From the NCBI RefSeq assembly GCF_003144395.1, contig NZ_PENZ01000034.1, forward strand, positions 434,001-498,000: a DNA stretch of 64,000 nt, given 5' to 3'. A model generated the notes under the pieces. It was not told where the DNA came from and did not search any database. It saw only the letters and a program-made list of their open reading frames with translations. Shown in pieces: positions 1 through 7,929 of this stretch. How positions within the stretch are numbered: the stretch's first letter is position 1; every line of letters begins with the position of its first letter. This DNA is from Proteus faecis. GTDB taxonomy: Bacteria; Pseudomonadota; Gammaproteobacteria; Enterobacterales; Enterobacteriaceae. The translations under genes were made by a program, and so were the position numbers.

Positions 1-120
1 GAAATCTCGTATCAGGTTGCTAAGCGTGCAGCAGCAAAAGGCGCTAAGTTCTACCATATTACAAATGAATGGCAAAGTGATGGTGGTACAGTCACTATTA
101 CTGCTGATCTGTTCAAGTAA
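1..120 (+). CDS. ydgH: DUF1471 (YdgH/BhsA-type) periplasmic protein, C-terminal fragment
   Basis: The window opens inside this gene; only the last 39 codons and a TAA are present. The visible end has the typical finish of the DUF1471 fold, with AKGAKFYHITNEW followed by a strand ending in TADLFK. Proteins of this family are small secreted or periplasmic stress proteins, and YdgH carries several copies of the domain. In E. coli ydgH lies directly before the ydgI antiporter gene, as here, which supports the symbol. The upstream domains cannot be seen. Confidence 0.7.
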   Translation, partial: EISYQVAKRAAAKGAKFYHITNEWQSDGGTVTITADLFK

Positions 121-138
121 TAAAAGTTTCCCATTAAA

Positions 139-167
139 AAACCTTGCTCTAGCAAGGTTTTTTTTAT
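139..167 (+). terminator. Rho-independent terminator after ydgH
   Basis: A 9-bp stem AACCTTGCT / AGCAAGGTT (140-148 with 151-159) is followed by a run of seven T. It lies 19 bases after the stop codon. Confidence 0.85.
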
Positions 168-382
168 TCAAAATTTAATCAAACAATCATTATTTTATAA
201 AAGTGAATAATTTTTATGATTTAATGCATAGACAACCAACTCAACTCTCCGTAAAATCTCGCTGTTTTTTAGTGTTTTTATCTTTATTTAAATTTGAGAT
301 ATTCATATTTATTCTATTTACTGACCAAAAAACAAGAAAATACGCTATTTATTTACAATTTTAATCATGTAGGTAATTATCC

Positions 383-1777
383 TTGAATAAGAAACTTGGC
401 TTAATATCACTCACCGCATTAGTATTAAGCTCAATGGTTGGTGCAGGTGTATTCAGTTTGCCTCAAAATATGGCTGAAGTTGCCAGCCCTGCCGCATTAA
501 TTATTGGCTGGCTGATAACCGGCATTGGAATCCTCTTTCTTGCTACATCTTTATTACTCCTCTCTCGTCTTAGACCTGATCTTGATGGTGGCATTTTTAC
601 CTATGCGAAAGAAGGATTTGGTGAATTCATTGGTTTTTGTTCAGCATGGGGTTATTGGGTCTGCGCTGTTGTTGCAAACGTTTCTTATCTTGTTATTGTT
701 TTTGCTGCCTTTAGTTTTTTTACAGACACACCAGAGAACGTTATTTTTGGTGATGGAAATACATGGCAGGCATTAATTGGAGAATCAATTTTACTTTGGG
801 TTGTCCATTTTCTTGTATTACGTGGTGTTCAAACTGCAGCTAGTATTAATTTAATGGCGACAATGGCAAAACTCCTTCCTTTAGGATTATTTATTATTGT
901 CGCGCTATTAGCTTTCAATATGGATATATTTACTCTTGATTTTAAAGGTGTAAATATGGGTGTCCCGGTGTGGGATCAGGTCAAAAATACCATGCTGATT
1001 ACACTGTGGGTATTTATTGGTATTGAAGGTGCCGTCGTAGTTTCCGCAAGAGCCAAAAATCGTCGTGATGTTGGCTTAGCAACAGTACTTGCCGTTGTTA
1101 TCGCATTAATTATCTATATCCTCGTCACTTTATTATCGCAAGGCTTGGTTAGCCAAGCAGAGTTGGCATCAATGAAAAACCCATCAATGGCGCCATTACT
1201 CGTTCAGCTTATTGGTGGCATAGGCGAGATAATTATTGCAGCCGGTCTTATTCTCTCTGTATGTGGTGCTTATTTAAGCTGGACTATTATGGCGGCAGAA
1301 GTGCCATATATTGCTGCACTGCATCATTCATTTCCTAAACAATTAGGAATACAGAATAAAAATGATGCTCCTTCATCTTCATTATGGTTTACCAATTGTG
1401 CTGTCCAATTCTCTTTAGTTTTAATTTGGTTGACCGGAAGTAACTACAATACACTGTTAACCATTGCATCAGAGATGATCCTTGTCCCTTACTTTCTTGT
1501 CGGTGCATTTTTATTTAAAGTCGCAATCGCACGTAGCAGTCGTGCTCTATTATTAATAGCAATACCTGCAAGTCTATACGGTTTATGGCTACTTTATGCA
1601 TCAGGTGTTATTAATTTATTGCTCTCTGTCGTTCTGTATGCCCCCGGTATTCTGATGTTTTTATACACACGAAAACAGTACAAAGACAAAAAGCCTCTAT
1701 TCTTGAGTGAAAAGATCCTGTTAGCTCTTGTCTTATTTGGCGCAATTCCGGCATTAGGCTACTTAATTTTTTACTAA
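383..1777 (+). CDS. arcD: Arginine/ornithine antiporter, APC superfamily (ArcD/YdgI type)
   Basis: A 464-residue inner-membrane transporter with about twelve hydrophobic segments. The N terminus has the APC-family helix-1 signature SSMVGAGVFSLPQN, and the sequence matches E. coli YdgI throughout as I recall it. The family exchanges arginine for ornithine or related basic amino acids. The start is TTG at 383 with a TAGGT element nine bases upstream; no better ATG is in frame nearby. There are no arginine deiminase pathway genes beside it. The substrate is inferred from family membership. Confidence 0.8.
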   Translation: MNKKLGLISLTALVLSSMVGAGVFSLPQNMAEVASPAALIIGWLITGIGILFLATSLLLLSRLRPDLDGGIFTYAKEGFGEFIGFCSAWGYWVCAVVANVSYLVIVFAAFSFFTDTPENVIFGDGNTWQALIGESILLWVVHFLVLRGVQTAASINLMATMAKLLPLGLFIIVALLAFNMDIFTLDFKGVNMGVPVWDQVKNTMLITLWVFIGIEGAVVVSARAKNRRDVGLATVLAVVIALIIYILVTLLSQGLVSQAELASMKNPSMAPLLVQLIGGIGEIIIAAGLILSVCGAYLSWTIMAAEVPYIAALHHSFPKQLGIQNKNDAPSSSLWFTNCAVQFSLVLIWLTGSNYNTLLTIASEMILVPYFLVGAFLFKVAIARSSRALLLIAIPASLYGLWLLYASGVINLLLSVVLYAPGILMFLYTRKQYKDKKPLFLSEKILLALVLFGAIPALGYLIFY

Positions 1778-1786
1778 AGACAATCT

Positions 1787-1825
1787 GAGAGGTACTAGAG
1801 AAACGGTACCTCTCTTCTCCTTCCT
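1787..1825 (+). terminator. Hairpin after arcD, probable terminator
   Basis: A 9-bp stem GAGAGGTAC / GTACCTCTC (1787-1795 with 1806-1814) is followed by a pyrimidine-rich stretch, TTCTCCTTCC. The T-run is poor, so termination may be partial. Confidence 0.5.
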
Positions 1826-1956
1826 TCCCCCCTCACTTCAGTTAAGCGCCTTCCTGCTAAGCTGTTATTTTTAACTTAGATGGTTAGGTATATATAAATT
1901 AAGAAACATATAGTATGTTGTAACTAATATAGAGATAGTCATTAATTAGCTGGGTA

Positions 1957-1992
1957 ATAAAAAACCCACAAGAAGTATAACTTCTCGTGGGT
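1957..1992 (-). terminator. Rho-independent terminator of hrpA
   Basis: A 13-base arm ACCCACAAGAAGT (1964-1976) pairs with ACTTCTCGTGGGT (1980-1992) with one internal mismatch. On the minus strand the hairpin is followed by TTTTTTATTA. Confidence 0.85.
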
Positions 1993-2012
1993 CTAAACAT
2001 ATCTCTATAAAA

Positions 2013-5000
2013 TTAGTTAAAACTTATTTGTTCCATCGCCTGCAATATACGTTTATCTGATATTGGATATGGTGTGCCTATCTGCTGAGCAAACAGGCTT
2101 ACTCTAAGTTCCTCTATCATCCAACGAATATTTTGCACTTCTTCTTGCTGTTTTTGTTTCTCAGTTAACTTACCTAACCACTGTTGCCATTGTTGAATAA
2201 CATTTTCAACTCGACTCATTTGAGCGCGATCACGGTTAGGATCAATGGCCAGTTTTTCCATTCGTTTTTCAATTGCGCTTAAATAACGAGGAATATCCGC
2301 TAGACGCTTCCATCCATGCGAAGTAACAAAACCAGGAAAAACTAACTGACCAAGTTGAGCTTTAATATCAGATAATGCAAAAGCAACGCTAATATCTACC
2401 CGCCCTTTTAAACGTTTATTGATAGCAAACACTTGAGTTAAAATCGCTTCAACTTGTTTTGCTATTTCAACCACTGCATCATTTAATTCAGATCTGACAT
2501 ATTCTTGCAGTTTTTGATATTCATCTTCTTGCCAAATTAAACCACCATAAGACGCCATCAATTTGTCAACACCACAAGCAATACAATCATCAATCAACTC
2601 AAGCACTTTGCCATAAGGGTTAAAGTAAAGACCAAGTTTTGCTTTATTCGGTAATTTCTCATGTAGATATTTTATCGGTGACGGAATATTTAATAACAAT
2701 AACCGTCTTACCCCTTCCCACATTGAAGCTTGCTGTTCAGATTCTGTTTCAAAAAGCTTAATCCCCACACTGTTTTTTTCATCAACCAATGCAGGATAAG
2801 CTTTCACTGAATAGCCACCACGTTTTTGCTCATAACGCTGAGGCAAATCACCAAAACTCCAAATATGTAAATCTTGTTGCTCAATACCATCATCAGCGAC
2901 TGCTGATAATGTTTCTTGCACTTTTTCCTTTAAGTTCTCTTTTAATTTATTGAGATCTTTACTTTCTGCTAGCGTTTTATTTTTATCGCCAACAACACGG
3001 AATGTCATTTTTAAGTGATCAGCAACTTGGTCAAGTTGCCAACTCTCTCTATCAACGGTCACTCCCGTCATACGACGTAATTCTTTTTCAAGTCTATCAA
3101 GTAAATTACCTTCAACTTGGGGTACACGCTCTAAAAAAGCAGAGGCATAGTTAGGTGCTGGTACAAAATTACGACGGATAGGTTTTGGTAATGACTTAAT
3201 TAAGGCCACGATCAATTCATGACGAATACCTGGAATTTGCCAATCAAAGCCTTCGTCTTTTACCTGATTTAAAATAGGTAATGGTATATGAACAGTGACA
3301 CCATCAGCCGCAGTACCTGGCTCAAATTGATAGGTTAAACGTAATTTTAGATTATCTTGATGCCAATAATTTGGATAATCTAATGCGCTAACACGTTTAG
3401 CATCATCTTTAATCAGCATACTTTTTTCAAAGTTAAGCAGATCAGGTGATGCCTTTTGAGCCTCTTTCCACCATTTATCAAAATGTCTAGACGAAACAAC
3501 ATCTTGAGGTATCCGTTGATCGTAGAAAGTAAACATTGTTTCATCATCAACAAGAATATCTCGACGACGAGATTTATGCTCTAACTCTTCAACTTCTGTC
3601 CGTAATTTTAAATTGTCACGGAAAAATGTATGACGAGTCTGCCAATCTCCTTCCACTAACGCATGTCGGATAAAGAGCTCGCGACATAAGAGCGGATCAA
3701 TTTGGCTGTAATTAATAGGTCGAGAAGCAACAATTGGTAAACCATACAAAGTCACTTTTTCATTTGCCATCACAGCGCCTTGCGCTTTTGACCAATGAGG
3801 TTCGCTATAGTGATGTTTCACCAAATGTTCAGCAATAGGTTCAATCCATTCAGGTTCAACGCGCGCTGCGATCCGTCCCCATAAACGAGAGGTTTCGACT
3901 AACTCTGCCACCATTGTCCATTTTGGTGGTTTTTTAAATAAACCCGAACCAGGATAAATAGAAAAACGCGCATTTCTTGCACCAGTAAATTCTTGTTTAT
4001 CTGCATCTTTTTGCCCAATATGCGACAATAAACCACTTAACAGAGCAACGTGGACACTTCTAAAATCTGCGGGTTCACTATTGACAGGAAAGCCTAATTC
4101 TTTAACAACTTGTCGCAATTGCGTATAAACATCTTGCCACTCTCGAACACGCATAAAGTTTAAAAACTCTTGCCGACACAACTTTCTAAACTGAGAATGG
4201 CTCAGCTCTTTTTGTTGAGTTTTTAAATAATCCCACATATTTAAAAAAGATAAGAAATCAGAATCTTTATCTTGGAAGCGTCGATGCTTTTCATCAGAAG
4301 CTTGTTGCTTATCCATTGGTCTTTCGCGCGGATCTTGAATTGAAAGTGCAGATGTAATCACCATCAACTCTTTTACTGCGCCATATTTACGCGCTTCAAG
4401 TACCATTCTCGCCAAACGAGGATCAATGGGAAGTTGTGCAAGTTGTTTCCCCATTGGGGTTAAACGATAAGCACCATTGTGATCGGTTTCGTCTTGTAAC
4501 GCACCTAGTTCTTCTAATAAACGAACACCATCCTGAATGTTGCGTTTGTCGGGTGGCTGTACAAATGGGAAAGCACTAATATCACCTAACCCTATCGACG
4601 TCATTTGCAAAATAACAGATGCAAGGTTAGTTCTTAATATTTCAGGATCTGTAAATTCAGAACGAGAAATAAAATCATCTTCTGAATAAAGGCGAATACA
4701 AATACCATCAGAAACACGACCACAACGCCCTTTTCTTTGATTTGCTGAAGCTTGAGAAATAGGCTCGATTGGAAGTCGTTGCACTTTAGTCCGATAACTA
4801 TAACGACTAATACGTGCAAAACCGGTATCAATAACGTACTTAATACCTGGTACAGTTAATGAAGTTTCGGCAACGTTAGTTGCTAAAATAATACGTCTGC
4901 CATTATGAGGGTGAAAAATTCGATTTTGTTCACTGTTAGATAAACGAGCAAATAAAGGCAATACTTCAGTATGGCGAAGTTGTAATTTATTCAGCGCATC

Positions 5001-5909
5001 AGCAGTGTCACGAATTTCTCGCTCACCGCTCATGAAAATAAGAATATCCCCCGCACTTTCTCTGCTTAATTCATCAATAGCATCAACAATGCCATCTGTC
5101 ATATCCTTATCACTATCAAGTTCATCACCACCAATAGGACGATATCTCACTTCAACAGGATAAGTCCGACCAGATACTTCAATAATCGGTGCTTGATTGA
5201 AATGTTTAGAAAAACGTTCAGGATCGATGGTTGCAGAAGTAATAATGACTTTTAAATCAGGGCGCTTAGGTAATAGCTGTTTTAAATAGCCAAGAATAAA
5301 ATCGATATTTAAACTACGTTCATGGGCTTCATCAATAATGATAGTGTCATATTGTAGTAACAGCTTATCTTGCTGTAATTCTGCTAATAAAATACCATCA
5401 GTCATCAATTTAACGAGAGTATTGTCGCCAACATGATCGCTAAAGCGAACCTTATAACCTACAGATCCACCTAGCGTACATTTTAATTCATGAGCGATAC
5501 GTTCAGCCACTGAACGTGCAGCTAAACGACGAGGCTGGGTATGACCAATAAAACCCTTTATCCCTCTTCCTAATTCAAGACAAATTTTAGGGATCTGTGT
5601 TGTTTTACCCGAGCCAGTTTCTCCTGCAATAATAACAACTTGGTTATCGCGTATTGCATTATAAATAGCATCTTTCTTTTGACTAACAGGAAGGTTTTCT
5701 GGGTAAGTAATTTCAGGACAATTGGCACGACGGCGAATTATCATCTGTTGTGCTGTTGTGATATCGCCTTTAATTGCACTTAATACCGCTTGTTTAGACT
5801 CTTCATTATTAATTTTAGCGACGCCACGTAGACGTTTTCTTAATCGCTGCTGCTCCCGTAGCGATAGTTGCTCTATTTCTTGATAGAGCGTGGCAGATGA
5901 TAATGTCAC
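2013..5909 (-). CDS. hrpA: ATP-dependent RNA helicase HrpA
   Basis: A 1298-residue DEAH-box helicase, close to the 1300 of E. coli HrpA. Walker A GETGSGKT is at about residues 96-103, the DEAH box at 193-196 and the SAT motif at 225-227. Motif VI, QRKGRCGRV, lies near residue 390. The long C-terminal part (HA2, OB-fold and the HrpA-specific extension) is intact. E. coli HrpA acts in mRNA processing, including cleavage of the daa fimbrial transcript, and in rescue of stalled ribosomes. Here it sits next to a divergently oriented fimbrial operon, but nothing shows a functional link. Confidence 0.95.
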   Translation of the reverse strand: MTLSSATLYQEIEQLSLREQQRLRKRLRGVAKINNEESKQAVLSAIKGDITTAQQMIIRRRANCPEITYPENLPVSQKKDAIYNAIRDNQVVIIAGETGSGKTTQIPKICLELGRGIKGFIGHTQPRRLAARSVAERIAHELKCTLGGSVGYKVRFSDHVGDNTLVKLMTDGILLAELQQDKLLLQYDTIIIDEAHERSLNIDFILGYLKQLLPKRPDLKVIITSATIDPERFSKHFNQAPIIEVSGRTYPVEVRYRPIGGDELDSDKDMTDGIVDAIDELSRESAGDILIFMSGEREIRDTADALNKLQLRHTEVLPLFARLSNSEQNRIFHPHNGRRIILATNVAETSLTVPGIKYVIDTGFARISRYSYRTKVQRLPIEPISQASANQRKGRCGRVSDGICIRLYSEDDFISRSEFTDPEILRTNLASVILQMTSIGLGDISAFPFVQPPDKRNIQDGVRLLEELGALQDETDHNGAYRLTPMGKQLAQLPIDPRLARMVLEARKYGAVKELMVITSALSIQDPRERPMDKQQASDEKHRRFQDKDSDFLSFLNMWDYLKTQQKELSHSQFRKLCRQEFLNFMRVREWQDVYTQLRQVVKELGFPVNSEPADFRSVHVALLSGLLSHIGQKDADKQEFTGARNARFSIYPGSGLFKKPPKWTMVAELVETSRLWGRIAARVEPEWIEPIAEHLVKHHYSEPHWSKAQGAVMANEKVTLYGLPIVASRPINYSQIDPLLCRELFIRHALVEGDWQTRHTFFRDNLKLRTEVEELEHKSRRRDILVDDETMFTFYDQRIPQDVVSSRHFDKWWKEAQKASPDLLNFEKSMLIKDDAKRVSALDYPNYWHQDNLKLRLTYQFEPGTAADGVTVHIPLPILNQVKDEGFDWQIPGIRHELIVALIKSLPKPIRRNFVPAPNYASAFLERVPQVEGNLLDRLEKELRRMTGVTVDRESWQLDQVADHLKMTFRVVGDKNKTLAESKDLNKLKENLKEKVQETLSAVADDGIEQQDLHIWSFGDLPQRYEQKRGGYSVKAYPALVDEKNSVGIKLFETESEQQASMWEGVRRLLLLNIPSPIKYLHEKLPNKAKLGLYFNPYGKVLELIDDCIACGVDKLMASYGGLIWQEDEYQKLQEYVRSELNDAVVEIAKQVEAILTQVFAINKRLKGRVDISVAFALSDIKAQLGQLVFPGFVTSHGWKRLADIPRYLSAIEKRMEKLAIDPNRDRAQMSRVENVIQQWQQWLGKLTEKQKQQEEVQNIRWMIEELRVSLFAQQIGTPYPISDKRILQAMEQISFN

Positions 5910-6561
5910 CTTTTGCTATCCTTTTTGAGGTTTATTTAACCAAATAATATTGTAGTTATGATATCACAACAGCCAATTTGCACATAAAGGGTTGATGAAT
6001 TTTCTTATTACATAAATGTATATAATCAATAAATTTGAATAGCATATTTGAACGATTAACCAACCATGGCTGCTTTTATAAAGATCAACCTTCTGATCTG
6101 ATTGTTCCTTTCCTAACACTGTTTTTTATCATTTATTGATATTAATAATCTACAATTTATTTTAATCGAAGATACTGTTATCGGTAAAGAATATGCACAA
6201 CAGCCTCATGATTAAGAATAAAATAAATTCATTTAATTATTAATAAAGAAACAATGATAAAATAAAGATATATTTATTAGTATTTTTTATCGAGGTGCTA
6301 TTTATTTATAAATACAATTATAAAAAAAACACCTCTATTTTTTTTAAAAAAAAACCTCAACAGATAAATCATTCATACCTTACCTATACGTCGAAATTTA
6401 AATCTAAGTTACCTATCATGGGAAGTATTCTTTGCTAATTATTTGATAAAACAATATTAATTATAATCACATATAACTTGCCAAATTTCACGTAAATAAA
6501 TATTATTATCTCGCTCTTAATTATGAGCAAATTTGTAACTAAAATTAAAATGGACTTTAAA
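5910..6561. other. Long AT-rich intergenic region upstream of the fimbrial operon
   Basis: About 650 bases separate the divergent hrpA and fimbrial genes. No gene is recognisable. The region holds long A and T runs and one terminator-like hairpin at 6291-6344. I saw no long terminal inverted repeats and no recombinase gene nearby of the kind expected for an mrp- or fim-type invertible promoter. The fimbrial promoter presumably lies here but no convincing -35/-10 pair stands out. Confidence 0.6.
6291..6344 (+). terminator. Terminator-like hairpin in the fimbrial leader region
   Basis: GAGGTG (6292-6297) pairs with CACCTC (6330-6335), followed by TATTTTTTTT. The 32-base loop is nearly all A/T and can fold on itself. 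It could end a short upstream transcript or attenuate read-through into the fimbrial genes. Confidence 0.35.
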
Positions 6562-7116
6562 ATGAAAAAATCATTATTTTCACTGTTAATTCTGTCTACT
6601 CTTTCTTTATCAAATCAAGCTATTGCAAAAAATAGTTATCTTATTCAGGGTAATGAAAACATATCTATCCAAGGTAATGTAATTAAAAGGGCTCCAGTTT
6701 GCACCCTAGAGAATATAGAGCCAGTTGTATTAGATAATATTTACGATGATGAAATTGAGCACTCTGAGGCAAAAGAATTTAAGATAAATTTTTCTAATTG
6801 TACTCATTCTGATGAATTTAAAGAGTTCTCTATTAAACTTCAACGACAAGAATCTAATGCATTAAAAAATACTCTTCAAGGGAAAGATGCAACCAATGTT
6901 TTAATTCAATTACTTGATGAAGATGATTATCCAATTTTATTAAATCAAGAAAATAACCTTACTTTTAAAAAGGGTGTTGTTGATGGTAATGCTGAATTTA
7001 CATTAAAAGCAAATTATAAGGCACCAGCAAGTGGGGAAATTAAAGCCGGTCAATTCGCCTCTAACTTAGTTTTTGATGCTTACATCAATAATGATATCAT
7101 TGAAGATATTGAATAA
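6562..7116 (+). CDS. Fimbrial major-subunit-like protein (pilin)
   Basis: A 184-residue secreted protein with a signal peptide (MKKSLFSLLILSTLSLS... ending at about AIA) and a pilin fold. Features are an N-terminal donor-strand-like stretch (NISIQGNVI), a cysteine near the start of the domain paired with one in FSNCTH, and a C-terminal strand after AGQFASN. I chose ATG 6562 over the in-frame ATG at 6523 because the signal peptide starts there and GGA lies seven bases upstream. After the strand where pilins normally end there is an acidic tail, NNDIIEDIE. It is the first gene of a four-gene chaperone-usher operon and is followed by a terminator, so it is probably the most abundant product. The exact fimbrial type is not identified. 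Confidence 0.75.
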   Translation: MKKSLFSLLILSTLSLSNQAIAKNSYLIQGNENISIQGNVIKRAPVCTLENIEPVVLDNIYDDEIEHSEAKEFKINFSNCTHSDEFKEFSIKLQRQESNALKNTLQGKDATNVLIQLLDEDDYPILLNQENNLTFKKGVVDGNAEFTLKANYKAPASGEIKAGQFASNLVFDAYINNDIIEDIE

Positions 7117-7174
7117 ATCATTGCTAATGACCGCATGTCATAAGCATTATTTCTCTTTGAACTTTAATTAAATA

Positions 7175-7199
7175 AAAAGCCGGAATGCCGGCTTTTTTA
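7175..7199 (+). terminator. Intra-operon terminator between pilin and chaperone genes
   Basis: AAAAGCCGG (7175-7183) pairs perfectly with CCGGCTTTT (7188-7196) around a 4-base loop, followed by further T. It lies 59 bases after the pilin stop and before the chaperone gene on the same strand. Confidence 0.85.
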
Positions 7200-7233
7200 T
7201 TCTTAAACTAATATAAAGTTGATTAAAAACCAC

Positions 7234-7929
7234 ATGTTTAAAAAATACAGCATATATATAATATCATTTTTTCTTACATTCTCATCTTATGCTTCTATTC
7301 AAATAAGTCAGGATAAGTTTTTTTACAAAGAGCAAGATAAGGAAATTCTATTTAATATAAAAAACAAAAATGAACAAAACACATATATTGTTCATAGCTG
7401 GGTATCACACTATAAAAAAGAAAGTAGTGCTGAGGCACCATTTATCATATCCCCTAGTTTAATAAAATTAGCACCAAATGAAAAATTCACATTAAAAATT
7501 ATCAAAATGGATGACATAAAAGAAATTAACCAAGAGTCTATATATAGAGTAAATGTAAAATTAGTTCCAGTTATGGATAATGAAATGGTTGATAAAAACA
7601 TTCTCCTTATCTCTTTAAATTCAATATATAATCTTTTCTATACACCTAAAAATATTGCAAATAAAGATAACAACAAAGATATTAGTTTTTCTATTAATGC
7701 TGATAATTACATTAAAATAAATAACCCTACCCCTTACTTTATTACAATAAAAGAAATAATCATAAACAATATTAATTTATTGGATAAAGCAATAACCATA
7801 CCGCCATTTAAATATTATAAAATAAAAAATATAACTAAAAATATCAAAGATAAAAAAGTATATTGGAAAAAAGTAAATGAGTATGGCGAGACCATTACTG
7901 GCACACCAAAGGAACTTACTTATGAGTAA
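7234..7929 (+). CDS. Fimbrial periplasmic chaperone, divergent
   Basis: A 231-residue PapD/FimC-family protein with a signal peptide ending near SSYA. A gapless comparison with FimC around TYIVHSWV and around LFYTP places family residues clearly. The invariant Arg8 is replaced by Lys (in QDKFFY) and the invariant Lys112 by Asn (in SIYNLFYTP). The second domain keeps the NPTPY motif. The short F1-G1 region suggests the FGS class. ATG 7234 is preferred to the TTG at 7219 because the signal peptide begins there; neither has a strong ribosome site. The gene ends inside the start of the usher gene. It should escort the two pilin-like subunits to the usher. Confidence 0.8.
   Translation: MFKKYSIYIISFFLTFSSYASIQISQDKFFYKEQDKEILFNIKNKNEQNTYIVHSWVSHYKKESSAEAPFIISPSLIKLAPNEKFTLKIIKMDDIKEINQESIYRVNVKLVPVMDNEMVDKNILLISLNSIYNLFYTPKNIANKDNNKDISFSINADNYIKINNPTPYFITIKEIIINNINLLDKAITIPPFKYYKIKNITKNIKDKKVYWKKVNEYGETITGTPKELTYE

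Noticed and set aside
5910-6561. Invertible phase-variation promoter before the fimbrial operon
   Set aside because: No pair of long inverted repeats flanking a promoter was found and there is no recombinase gene nearby.
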